Assembly: GCA_944368155.1 (NCBI GenBank)
Contig: CALVWW010000009.1
Span: forward strand, 1 to 54,221
Direction of reading: 5' to 3'
Length of the DNA stretch: 54,221 nt
From: an uncultured Clostridia bacterium
Lineage (GTDB): Bacteria > Bacillota > Clostridia > Christensenellales > Borkfalkiaceae
In this document: piece after piece, positions 1 to 7,910 of the stretch
How positions within the stretch are numbered: position 1 is the stretch's first letter
Layout of the letters: every line of letters starts with the position of its first letter
Program-made: the position numbers and the translations under genes
The notes under the pieces: generated by a model
The model's database searches: none
What the model was told of the DNA's origin: nothing
What the model saw: only the letters and a program-made list of their open reading frames with translations

Positions 1-12
1 TTTTATATATTT

Positions 13-49
13 TAAGGACGATAGCAAAATGCTACCGCCCTTATTTTTT
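13..49 (+). terminator. Intrinsic terminator at the left edge
   Basis: An imperfect 12-bp hairpin (arms 14-25 and 30-41, with G-T wobbles) is followed by a T-rich run (TTATTTTTT) on the + strand. It would end transcripts entering from the left of the window and lies just beyond the 3' end of the minus-strand repressor gene, so it may serve convergent genes. Confidence 0.55.
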
Positions 50-391
50 GTCTTTTTTAATTTGTTCGAGTTTTTTTTCTTCGTTTTCAAATGCTTCTTT
101 TTGCTTTGCTATGCTTTGTTTTGTTCGTGTTCTTTCGATTATTTCGGGGGTTTGGCAATATTTTTTGAAATCGTCGTCGCTTATATCGTCATAGCCTAAA
201 ATTTCATTCGGCGATACACCTAAATATAAGCAGATTTCTAATAGTGTTGCAAGGTCAGGTTCATTTACTCCTTTTAGCCAGCGGTTGACAGTTGCTTGCG
301 TTGTTCCTACGAGGTCGGCAAGCTCTTGTTGTGTCATTTTATTGTCGCGTAGTGCGTTGCGCAAATTTTCGGGGAATTTTAATAACTTCAT
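41..391 (-). CDS. XRE-family transcriptional repressor of the mobile element
   Basis: This 116-residue protein has an N-terminal helix-turn-helix of the XRE/Cro-CI type at about residues 9-60; MTQQELADLVGTT followed by VNRWLKG is the classical HTH with its recognition helix. The C-terminal third is lysine- and glutamate-rich and probably a coiled coil; there is no peptidase or cupin domain. The start has a good ribosome binding site (GAGGTGA). It is transcribed away from the rest of the element, and the region in front of it holds three palindromic operators over two divergent promoters, so it very probably represses both itself and the genes at 532-2012. The DNA-binding role is clear from sequence; the role as lysogeny-like switch is inference from layout. 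Confidence 0.88.
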   Translation of the reverse strand: MKLLKFPENLRNALRDNKMTQQELADLVGTTQATVNRWLKGVNEPDLATLLEICLYLGVSPNEILGYDDISDDDFKKYCQTPEIIERTRTKQSIAKQKEAFENEEKKLEQIKKDKK

Positions 392-435
392 TTAATCACC
401 TCAAAATTATTTTATACGAAAATCGTATGAAATGC

Positions 436-465
436 TTGACTTATACGGTTTGCGTATGATACAAT
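436..465 (+). promoter_or_regulatory. Rightward promoter of the mobile-element operon
   Basis: TTGACT at 436-441 and TACAAT at 460-465 with an 18-bp spacer. The spacer contains the central operator (443-457), and the third operator (472-486) covers the expected transcription start. It would drive the genes from 532 to 2012. Confidence 0.65.
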
Positions 466-469
466 TCAA
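441..469 (-). promoter_or_regulatory. Leftward promoter of the XRE repressor gene
   Basis: On the minus strand TTGAAT (464-469) and GTATAA (441-446) are separated by 17 bp and read toward the repressor gene. The central operator overlaps the -10 and the spacer, and the first operator lies downstream of the start, so autoregulation is likely. Confidence 0.55.
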
Positions 470-531
470 ATATACGTAAACCGTATAAATTTTAGTTGAC
501 CTAACGACTTTACGGGGAAAGGCGGTTGCAA

Positions 532-765
532 ATGTTGGTATTAGCAAAGATGACGATTAACGACGGCAAAACGGGCGAGTTTCGCCAAAAGCTCATGGCA
601 CTATTCGAGGACGAGGAATGCGAGGACTTGGACGAATTCGACGAGGAGCACGGGGACGAGATAGAGCAATTTTTGCTCGACAGAATACACCCCGACAATA
701 CGTGCGGCGACTTTTTAACGCGCGTTGAGTTTATCGAGCTCGAAGAAGAGCCCGAGGGGGTGTAA
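532..765 (+). CDS. Small acidic protein of unknown function (mobile element)
   Basis: A 77-residue protein that I do not recognise. I chose ATG 532 rather than the upstream in-frame TTG 526 because AAAGG at 518-522 is well placed for it. The protein is strongly acidic in its middle (a run of Glu and Asp around residues 27-47). It has no membrane segment, no cysteine pair and no signal peptide; the first ten residues form a short hydrophobic strand. It is the first gene after the operator-controlled promoter and is followed three bases later by the next gene, so the two are surely cotranscribed. Small acidic early proteins of mobile elements can be DNA mimics or partners of the replication protein, but nothing in this sequence decides that. 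Confidence 0.7.
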   Translation: MLVLAKMTINDGKTGEFRQKLMALFEDEECEDLDEFDEEHGDEIEQFLLDRIHPDNTCGDFLTRVEFIELEEEPEGV

Positions 766-768
766 GTT

Positions 769-1173
769 ATGGCATGTTTGATTGTAGAGCGTGAAATTTA
801 CGAGAGCCGAGACAGAAAAAGCTATTACGGCTATTTTGTTCGCGGAAAGGTTCGCGGGCGTGAAGTCAAGGTTGACCTTATGCCGAAAAACAAAGATTTT
901 GACGGATACGAGATACTCGACATAATCTTTGACATTGCACCCACAGCGCAATTAGTTCTCCGCGATGAGGAGATGACGAGCGAGAGCGGCAAAAGCTCAA
1001 CCTATACCGTTTACGAGGTGCAGAACACGGACGAGGACGGCATTTTATACAGTTATAAGGTAAAGCCCCGCGCCGAGAGCGATAAAAGCATTTTGAACAT
1101 ACTTTTACAGCAGGCGGCACGAGCTGAGGCAAAGGTGAACGAGGCAAAAGCGGACGAGGTAAAGAAAAAATGA
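769..1173 (+). CDS. Hypothetical protein of the mobile element
   Basis: A 134-residue protein of unknown function. Residues 1-65 look like a mixed beta-rich domain (short strands such as YYGYFVRGKVRG, with basic and aromatic residues), residues 75-105 a second strand-rich part, and residues 108-134 a charged alanine- and lysine-rich helix. No catalytic motif or membrane segment is visible. The small beta-barrel-like start followed by a charged tail loosely resembles single-strand-binding or accessory replication proteins of plasmids, but this is only an impression. Its stop overlaps the start of the sigma-like gene by four bases (ATGA at 1170-1173), showing translational coupling. Confidence 0.7.
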   Translation: MACLIVEREIYESRDRKSYYGYFVRGKVRGREVKVDLMPKNKDFDGYEILDIIFDIAPTAQLVLRDEEMTSESGKSSTYTVYEVQNTDEDGILYSYKVKPRAESDKSILNILLQQAARAEAKVNEAKADEVKKK

Positions 1174-2012
1174 AAGATTGGCGCGGGTGGTTGATTACTG
1201 ACGAGCAGGCGGAGCTTATACGCGGTGGCGATATTCCCGCCCGCAATCGTTTCTTTTTCGATAATTTAGCCCGCATTAAAGGTATGGCTTATAACTACGC
1301 ATATAAAACTCCGCGTTGCCGTGGCTATGGCGCTGATATGGTTTCTTGCCTTTATGTCGACTTGGGCTATTTTCGGCAGGATAACGGCAAGCCCGTTGTT
1401 GATGGTTTGAGCCTTTCTCGCTTTGTGGTTGCCTCTTTTCGGTATTGTCTTTATGGCGGACTTTTGTACCTTTCGGAAAATAACCCGAAGTTGCTTTCGG
1501 GCGGCGGTCTTGCGGTTTATGCCGTTGCTTGCCTTTCTCTCGATAAGCCTTTCGGCGGTATGCAAAACGCTAAAAGACATCAGGACGATAAAAACGCTTC
1601 CACGCTTGGCGAAGTTGTGCCCGCTCTCGATATTTTAGAGGGGCTGGGCTTTGTAGACCATACGGACGATTTGAAAGCCGTTGTTGCTGATTTGCTTTCG
1701 CCTCGTGAAAACGTGTATTTCGGTTTGTTTATCGAAGGTTACGGCAACGCGGAAATTTCGCGCCGTCTTGGTTATAAAGGTTCTAATTGTGCCCCTCGTG
1801 TGCGCGAAAAACTGCGCAAAAACTGTTCGCTCATTCTTTCTCGTCTTGCCGCTCTTGGCGTTAGCGTGGACGGTTACGAGGACAAAGCACCGTATAACCC
1901 TAAAACGGATAAAGTGTATAAGTTAAGCCCCGAAAAGCGCGCGAGGGCTGCGGAGCTTAAACGCATACGCGAGGCAAAAAAGCGGGCGTTGTTGTCCGCA
2001 ACTTCTATATAG
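1170..2012 (+). CDS. Sigma-70-like regulatory protein of the mobile element
   Basis: This 280-residue protein has a C-terminal part like sigma region 4: residues about 176-218 begin LSPRENVYFGLFIEG, followed by an HTH (NAEISRRLGYKGS) and a basic segment. The N-terminal 130 residues contain helical segments that could be a divergent region 2, but I cannot show the promoter-melting aromatic motif, so it might be a sigma-like regulator rather than a true sigma factor. The C-terminal 40 residues are very basic. Sigma-like proteins occur in other Gram-positive mobile elements such as the Tn916 family. It is coupled to the preceding gene by an ATGA overlap and followed by a hairpin at 2059-2083. 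It may switch on the rep-int part of the element; that is inference. Confidence 0.72.
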   Translation: MKDWRGWLITDEQAELIRGGDIPARNRFFFDNLARIKGMAYNYAYKTPRCRGYGADMVSCLYVDLGYFRQDNGKPVVDGLSLSRFVVASFRYCLYGGLLYLSENNPKLLSGGGLAVYAVACLSLDKPFGGMQNAKRHQDDKNASTLGEVVPALDILEGLGFVDHTDDLKAVVADLLSPRENVYFGLFIEGYGNAEISRRLGYKGSNCAPRVREKLRKNCSLILSRLAALGVSVDGYEDKAPYNPKTDKVYKLSPEKRARAAELKRIREAKKRALLSATSI

Positions 2013-2058
2013 TTTTGCAACTTTTCAGTTTTGAAAGTGCACATTCAAAAGCAAAAAT

Positions 2059-2083
2059 AAAGGGCAACAAAATGTTGCCCTTT
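2059..2083 (+). terminator. Hairpin after the sigma-like gene
   Basis: A perfect 11-bp stem (2059-2069 with 2073-2083) with an AAA loop ends in TTTAATG. The T-run is short, so it may be a weak terminator or an mRNA 3' end that separates the early operon from rep. Confidence 0.55.
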
Positions 2084-2377
2084 AATGCGAATAAAAGAAA
2101 AGGCGCGAGCGATAAACGCTTATTCGCAACGTTCAAGCCTTACGGCGAACAAAAACCTTTTCTTAAAAAGAAAGTGCCACGAGCTAAATTTAGCCTCATT
2201 TCGTGGGGGCTACAAGGACGAAAGCGGCGAACCGCTGACACCGAGCCAAACACTTTTTATACGGTATTATAAGAGGGCACGGGCAAAAAGTCAACCGTTT
2301 TTCCTTCTTAACAGAAAATTCCCCGCAGGGGTGTTTGCTCCCCGCCGGGGTGATTAAGTAACAAGGACGACAAAGCA
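2084..2377. other. Structured non-coding leader ahead of rep
   Basis: No convincing gene lies here. The stretch is rich in inverted repeats: a 9-bp pair at 2086-2094 and 2120-2128, CCACGA/TCGTGG arms around a GCTAAATTTAGC palindrome (about 2178-2211), and two CCCC/GGGG hairpins at about 2320-2355. Two copies of ACAAGGACGA (2211-2220 and 2361-2370) flank it. Such layout is common in control regions of rolling-circle replicons, where antisense RNA or leader folding limits Rep synthesis. No promoter could be assigned with confidence. Confidence 0.4.
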
Positions 2378-3346
2378 ATGCTAACGGAAATTTACGGCGC
2401 AGAGCCGTTTTTACAATTCTATCAGCCCACTTTTTTTGACGAACCCGCCCGCCCTGCAAAGAAAAGGGGCAAGTTATGCCGAGTGTATAACGACGGCGGG
2501 CACTTCGTCGCCGTTCCGCTCATAAAGGCGTGTAGCAAGCGCAACACTTACCGCATACGCAAAAAAGACCCCGCCCGCGAGATATTCGACGGGCTTTACG
2601 CCTATGCGCTGATAGAGGGCAAAAACAAGGCTGAAACGCTGGCATTTCTGCAAGATAACTTATGCCCGTTTTTTGACGACGAGGCGGCGCTGAATGCGTT
2701 CATTGACGAGAACTTAAAGCGCAAGGCGAACAACCTGCACAGCCGTAAAAAGCGCTTTTACCGCAAGGCGAATTTGAACCGCTGGACGCACTTTATAACA
2801 ATCACTTACAGCGACGAAAAATGCACGGAAATAGAATTCCGCGCAAAACTGCGCCGTTGCCTTTCTAATCTTGCCACGCGCCGTGGTTGGCGTTATATGG
2901 GCGTATTTGAGCGTGCTCCGCAAACGGGGCGTTTGCACTTCCACGCGCTTTTATACGTTCCCGACGGGCAATTGCTCGGCACGATTAGCGAAGTGCAAGA
3001 TTACAGCACCAAAAGCCATAAAATGCAAACGACTTACAGCAATAGTTTTTTTGAAAAGCGTTTCGGGCGCAACGACTTCAAGGCATTGAGTGCCGCAGAA
3101 TTAAAGCACGGCAACGCAATCGGGTATTTGCTTAAATACATAGAAAAGACGGGGGAGCGTATAACCTATTCGCGCGGAATACCTGCCGAGATATACACAC
3201 AGATAGCCAAAGACGACGTATGCGCGGAAATTCGTAATTTCGTTTTGAAATACGTTCTCTTTGACGATACGCTCACTTGGGAGCGTGATATACAAAATTA
3301 TAGTGCGCCGCCTCTGCGAGGCTATGAGCCGCACTATATTTGTTGA
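2378..3346 (+). CDS. HUH rolling-circle replication initiator (Rep)
   Basis: This 322-residue protein shows the three motifs of HUH endonucleases. Motif 1 is FITITYS at residues 139-145. The metal-binding HUH motif is the H187-F188-H189 of GRLHFHALLYV. The catalytic tyrosine region is GYLLKYIEK with Y250 and Y254. The arrangement resembles the replication-associated ORF2/G2P group found in plasmids and filamentous phages. Enzymes of this type nick one strand at the origin, stay bound through a 5'-phosphotyrosine, and start rolling-circle replication or transfer. The 110 residues before motif 1 are unassigned. Its start has AAGGA about 11 bases upstream. The hairpin pair just after the gene is a good candidate target. 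It could also act as a relaxase. Confidence 0.88.
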   Translation: MLTEIYGAEPFLQFYQPTFFDEPARPAKKRGKLCRVYNDGGHFVAVPLIKACSKRNTYRIRKKDPAREIFDGLYAYALIEGKNKAETLAFLQDNLCPFFDDEAALNAFIDENLKRKANNLHSRKKRFYRKANLNRWTHFITITYSDEKCTEIEFRAKLRRCLSNLATRRGWRYMGVFERAPQTGRLHFHALLYVPDGQLLGTISEVQDYSTKSHKMQTTYSNSFFEKRFGRNDFKALSAAELKHGNAIGYLLKYIEKTGERITYSRGIPAEIYTQIAKDDVCAEIRNFVLKYVLFDDTLTWERDIQNYSAPPLRGYEPHYIC

Positions 3347-3373
3347 AACGCGGTTGAGATAACGGCAACCGCG

Positions 3374-3413
3374 GCACGGGCGGGGGCGTTTTGTTTACTC
3401 GCCCCGCCCGTGC
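3374..3413. repeat. GC-rich hairpin 1 between rep and int
   Basis: A perfect 12-bp inverted repeat (3374-3385 with 3402-3413) with a 16-base loop. No T-run follows on either strand, so it is not a standard terminator. It lies 27 bases after the rep stop codon. Confidence 0.7.
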
Positions 3414-3434
3414 GGTGTGTCCGTACGGGTGCGC

Positions 3435-3491
3435 GACACCTTGTATCGGCGGCGCGCGGAGCGCGCCGCCGCTCGTAAAATACAAGGTGTC
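3435..3491. repeat. Double-stem hairpin 2 between rep and int (candidate origin)
   Basis: An outer perfect 11-bp stem (3435-3445 with 3481-3491) encloses an inner perfect 11-bp GC-only-like stem (3447-3457 with 3461-3471) with a three-base loop GGA. No T-run follows. Position directly between Rep and integrase, in a 211-base gene-free gap, suits a double-strand origin or nick site of a rolling-circle replicon, or a recombination or transfer site. Function is inferred. Confidence 0.6.
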
Positions 3492-3557
3492 GTCTAATGC
3501 TCTCTCGCCAAAATTCGAGAGAGGAAAAGAGCTTAAAATCGAGAGGAATTCGCCTTT

Positions 3558-4433
3558 ATGGGGAAGTCGATTTTGTTCGGCGATTGGCTGGAACGGTGGT
3601 TCGAGGTCTACAAAAAGCCGAATTTACAACCGAATAGCGTTCGCAACATAGAGCAGATTTTGCGCTTACATACTCCCGCGTGGCTCAAAGCCCTGCCTAT
3701 GGCTAAAATCACGCCCTTTGACATAGACAAAGCCCTTGCGGAAATACCGTTAGGGCGTACCCGTGTTTACGCTCGGCAGACTTGGAACAACGCTTTCAAA
3801 AAGGCGTGCAAGCTCGGCTACATAGTGCGCAATGTAATGGAGCTTTCCGACCCCGTGAAATACCGCAAACAGCGCGGAAACGCCCTCACGATAGCCGAGC
3901 AAGCCGATTTTTTGAAAGCCATACACGGCAAGCGCATTGAGTGGGTAATGCTGTTTTACCTCTATACGGGCGTTAGACGGTGCGAGGCTTTGACCTTGCA
4001 ATGGGACGACATAGACTACGGCGAGGAGTTAATTTTGATACGCGGTACAAAGACCGCCGAGAGCTACCGCCACATTTTGTTGACCGACCCCGTCAAGGCG
4101 ATTTTGAACGAACAGCGCAAGCAGAACGAGAGCCACAAGTTCCGCGAGGGCATAACCTACCCGCCCGAAATTGTTTTTCCGTTCAGCGCAACCGAGATGA
4201 GCCGCACGTTCAAAAAGGCGTGCCCGAGCCACCATTTGCACGACCTTAGACACACTTTTGTTACCAGATGCGCGGAGTGCGGCGTTAATATAAATGTCTG
4301 CCAACAGCTTGTGGGACACTCAACGCCCGATATGACAATGCGCGTCTATACGCACGTTTTTGATGAGTTTAAGCGCAAAGAGGCGCTAAAATTCACTATT
4401 TTTCCCGATTTCGGCAACAAAAAAGACGGGTAG
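3558..4433 (+). CDS. Tyrosine recombinase (integrase)
   Basis: A 291-residue phage-type integrase. The N-terminal part (residues about 1-105) is the SAM-like core-binding domain; residues about 106-285 are the catalytic domain. The catalytic set is complete: R140 in YTGVRRCEAL, K165 in GTKT, H228 and R231 in HDLRH, H254 in LVGHSTPDMT, and nucleophile Y264 in MRVYTH. It is shorter than the Tn916-type integrase because the N-terminal arm-binding domain is absent. The gene ends 15 bases from the tRNA-Ser gene, the usual place for an integrase that uses a tRNA 3' end as attachment site. Its start has GAGAGGA about nine bases upstream. The stop codon lies inside the tRNA terminator hairpin. Confidence 0.95.
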   Translation: MGKSILFGDWLERWFEVYKKPNLQPNSVRNIEQILRLHTPAWLKALPMAKITPFDIDKALAEIPLGRTRVYARQTWNNAFKKACKLGYIVRNVMELSDPVKYRKQRGNALTIAEQADFLKAIHGKRIEWVMLFYLYTGVRRCEALTLQWDDIDYGEELILIRGTKTAESYRHILLTDPVKAILNEQRKQNESHKFREGITYPPEIVFPFSATEMSRTFKKACPSHHLHDLRHTFVTRCAECGVNINVCQQLVGHSTPDMTMRVYTHVFDEFKRKEALKFTIFPDFGNKKDG

Positions 4434-4444
4434 AAAACTACCCG
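4417..4444 (-). terminator. tRNA-Ser terminator, overlapping the integrase stop
   Basis: Read on the minus strand, an 8-bp stem CGGGTAG with its complement (4427-4433 and 4438-4444, loop of four) is followed by GTCTTTTTTG. It ends tRNA-Ser transcription. The hairpin includes the integrase stop codon at 4431-4433, so this terminator belongs to the mobile element side of the junction. Confidence 0.8.
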
Positions 4445-4448
4445 CCCG

Positions 4449-4538
4449 TGGCGCAGAGAAGAGGATTCGAACCTCCGTACGTGTTCCCACGTAACACGAT
4501 TTCGAGTCGTGCGCGTTCGACCACTCCGCCATCTCTGC
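4449..4538 (-). tRNA. tRNA-Ser (anticodon CGA), likely attachment site
   Basis: The 86-base body (4538 to 4453) folds as a class II tRNA: 7-bp acceptor GCAGAGA/TCTCTGC, anticodon loop CTCGAAA with CGA at its centre, long variable arm with GTGGGAACAC, and the T-loop TTCGAAT. G73 and an encoded CCA follow (4452-4449). The CGA anticodon reads UCG serine codons. The mobile element lies directly at its 3' end, which marks it as the attachment site. No second copy of the tRNA 3' end is present in 1-4440, so the other att copy should lie left of the window. Confidence 0.96.
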
Positions 4539-4549
4539 ACAGCCATTTG

Positions 4550-4578
4550 ATTTTATAACATTTCGCGCTAAATTTCAA
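4550..4578 (-). promoter_or_regulatory. Promoter of tRNA-Ser
   Basis: On the minus strand TTGAAA (4573-4578) and TAAAAT (4550-4555) are 17 bp apart. The expected start is a few bases before the mature 5' end at 4538. Confidence 0.7.
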
Positions 4579-4665
4579 GCATTTTTATGCCGTGAAAGAC
4601 AAATATTTTATTTTGCCGAGATTGAAACAACTCTTTTGCAAATATGCGGCATGCTCTTGACAAGG

Positions 4666-5151
4666 TCATTCCATGCGCACCCCTAGAATGTGTATTCCCC
4701 TTGCGCTTGCAAAGTTGTAAGATAAAAGCGGGCGCATAAATGCGTCGAAGGTATGGGCGGCAACAAATATTCTGTTCCCCTGTACCGCGACAACGACAGG
4801 CGAATGGTAGAAGTCACCTGTCGCATTCCCTAATTGCACAATGTCGCCCGTTTCGAGTTTATCTAACGTAGTTTCCTCTGCAAACGGCCCTTCATTTTTA
4901 TTGCCGGTCAGAAAATTATAAAAGTATTCCACGCCCGTCCATGACGGCGACCTTCGGTTTATATCCGTGTAATACCATCCGAAAGTCGGGGTATAGTTCA
5001 TTACGCCGGCTCCGGCATAAACGCATTGCGAGGCAAAATTTGTGCAGTCGCCGCCGATTTTGTCAAAATTATAAAACTTCGGATTTCGCCTGAATGCCCA
5101 TTGCCTTGCGTATTCAACAGCAGCCTGCCTGTTGTATTCGGCTATTCTCAT
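4666..5151 (-). CDS. Putative amidase-domain protein (Amidase_6 type)
   Basis: About 161 residues from ATG 5151; the frame is open up to TTG 5208, but the family-typical start is MRIAEYNRQAAVEYARQWA. The signature GGDCTNFASQCVYAG with its catalytic cysteine, and the later H in DFYHSPVVVAV and in VAAHTFDA, match the NlpC/P60-like putative amidase domain seen in many Clostridia. These cysteine peptidases usually cut peptide bonds of cell-wall or small peptide substrates. No signal peptide or membrane anchor is visible in the chosen form, so the protein would be cytosolic unless the start is wrong. Neither candidate start has a clear ribosome binding site. It diverges from the amidohydrolase gene. 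Confidence 0.8.
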   Translation of the reverse strand: MRIAEYNRQAAVEYARQWAFRRNPKFYNFDKIGGDCTNFASQCVYAGAGVMNYTPTFGWYYTDINRRSPSWTGVEYFYNFLTGNKNEGPFAEETTLDKLETGDIVQLGNATGDFYHSPVVVAVQGNRIFVAAHTFDAFMRPLLSYNFASARGIHILGVRME

Positions 5152-5239
5152 ATTTGCATAATATGAATAAGTTATGCTGTACGTGCACCGTGAAACAGAT
5201 TTCGGCAATTATTTGCTGACTTTTGCTCTATCGTTTCTG

Positions 5240-5268
5240 TTGAAATAAAGTTTAAGGTGTGTTACAAT
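5240..5268 (+). promoter_or_regulatory. Promoter of the amidohydrolase gene, leaderless arrangement
   Basis: TTGAAA (5240-5245) and TACAAT (5263-5268) are separated by 17 bp. Seven bases past the -10 is 5275, exactly the A of the best start codon, so the mRNA probably has no leader. Confidence 0.65.
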
Positions 5269-5274
5269 ATCCAT

Positions 5275-6216
5275 ATGGATAAGATTATAGACGCACACGC
5301 ACATATCGTGCGGTATATTTCAGGTTTTACTTCCAGAGGGGAGTTGCATGGAGTTGGCGGCGGCAGGGCGCGCTACGCCGACGGCAGTGAATTTCAGATG
5401 ATTCCGCCCGAAATGGGTGAATACGGGGTAACGCCCGAAGCTCTCATTAAAGTGATGGACGAAAATAATGTAGAAAAGGCCGTGCTTTTGCAGGGTCAGT
5501 TTTTCGGCTTTCAGAATGAGTATACTGCCGAAGCAATAAAAAAATATCCCCGCCGCTTTACAGGTGCAGCCTCTTACGACCCTTTCTGCAATAAAGCGGA
5601 GGAGGTAAAACACCGACTTTTTAAAGAACTCGGTTTTAACGCTGTAAAATTTGAGATGAGCAATGGTTCCGGCCTCATGGCTTATCATCCCCCTATAGAT
5701 TTAAACGGCGAAGTAATGAACGGATGCTATCGCCACGCCGCAGATAACGGCCTCACGGTAATTATGGATATTGGCCGTCCGCGCAATTGCTGCTGGCAGG
5801 TCGACGCGCTCGCTTCGGCCGTTAAAAACTACCGCGATATCACTTTTGTAATCTGCCATCTGCTTGCCCCTCAGCGCACTGATGTCGCGCTTCTTGGCGA
5901 GGCGTTGGAAAAGCTCGTTTCGCCGAACGTTTATTTCGACCTTGCGTCGCTTGCTTCAAACCAGCAACCGGAAAAATATCCTTATCCCACGGCAGTGGAG
6001 CATTTAAATACGGCAAAGCGCGTTGTCGGTGCCGACCGTCTTATGTTCGGTACCGACATGCCTTCCAATCTCTGCCGAGACACGTATGCTCACCTCACTG
6101 ATTATATAAAGCTTTCGGGAGTATTCACGGAAAGCGAACTTGACGATATTTTTTATAATACGGCGGATGCGCTGTATTTTGGCGGGAGCGGTAATCGGGG
6201 TGTAAAGGCGAATTAA
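5275..6216 (+). CDS. Metal-dependent amidohydrolase (amidohydrolase 2 family)
   Basis: The 313-residue protein from ATG 5275 begins MDKIIDAHAHI, the metal-binding HxH (H8, H10) of the TIM-barrel amidohydrolase 2 family. Other ligands are H195 in FVICHLLA and D261 in RLMFGTDMPS. Length and order match the family. Members include decarboxylases such as those acting on aminocarboxymuconate or o-pyrocatechuate, and hydrolases; the substrate cannot be read from sequence. An upstream in-frame GTG (5257) would add six residues, but it lies inside the promoter, so ATG 5275 is preferred. The gene stands alone, diverging from the amidase gene, and is followed by a 239-base gap with the gdhA promoter. 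Confidence 0.85.
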   Translation: MDKIIDAHAHIVRYISGFTSRGELHGVGGGRARYADGSEFQMIPPEMGEYGVTPEALIKVMDENNVEKAVLLQGQFFGFQNEYTAEAIKKYPRRFTGAASYDPFCNKAEEVKHRLFKELGFNAVKFEMSNGSGLMAYHPPIDLNGEVMNGCYRHAADNGLTVIMDIGRPRNCCWQVDALASAVKNYRDITFVICHLLAPQRTDVALLGEALEKLVSPNVYFDLASLASNQQPEKYPYPTAVEHLNTAKRVVGADRLMFGTDMPSNLCRDTYAHLTDYIKLSGVFTESELDDIFYNTADALYFGGSGNRGVKAN

Positions 6217-6374
6217 TAAAATAAGAAAAACTTATAGCTGATATATGATTTTCTTTTTATCAAAAATGCTATATTTTGCGCCAAAATAGTATAATATTTG
6301 TTTAAAAACGTGAAATATTAGCTAATCTTATAGCAAATATAAAAAATCGTTATAAAAATATACGCATTAAAAAT

Positions 6375-6402
6375 TTGCAAAAAGTTAAGTGTGTGTTATA
6401 AT
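6375..6402 (+). promoter_or_regulatory. Promoter of gdhA
   Basis: TTGCAA (6375-6380) and a perfect TATAAT (6397-6402) with a 16-bp spacer. The start near 6409 leaves a leader of about 45 bases. Confidence 0.7.
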
Positions 6403-6418
6403 TGCTTCATTGAAATAA

Positions 6419-7789
<1,371 letters not shown>

Positions 7790-7849
7790 GATATCCGCCT
7801 GAACTAAAGTAATAAAACGTAAGCAAAGCTTTCAGGCTCTGTATAAAAA

Positions 7850-7887
7850 AACGGCGGGACTGCCTTTTTCGGCGGCCCCGTTGTTTT
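7850..7887 (+). terminator. Likely terminator of gdhA
   Basis: An imperfect GC hairpin (AACGG at 7850-7854 with CCGTT at 7878-7882, inner GCC/GGC) followed by GTTTTATG. The stem is interrupted, so efficiency is uncertain. Confidence 0.5.
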
Positions 7888-7910
7888 ATGTGGCCGCTTT
7901 ATCAATTCAG

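Larger units (their letters stand above)
414..486. promoter_or_regulatory. Three-operator divergent switch region
   Basis: Three perfect 15-bp palindromes of the form ATACG-N5-CGTAT lie at 414-428, 443-457 and 472-486. Their centres (421, 450, 479) are exactly 29 bp apart. The middle one sits inside both divergent promoters. This is what one expects for cooperative binding of a dimeric XRE repressor on nearly the same face of DNA (29 bp is a little under three turns). The repressor encoded at 41-391 is the obvious ligand, which is inference. Confidence 0.85.

Noticed and set aside
2015-2357. Two small open frames in the gap before rep
   Set aside because: They overlap hairpins and each other, lack ribosome binding sites, and have basic low-information products.
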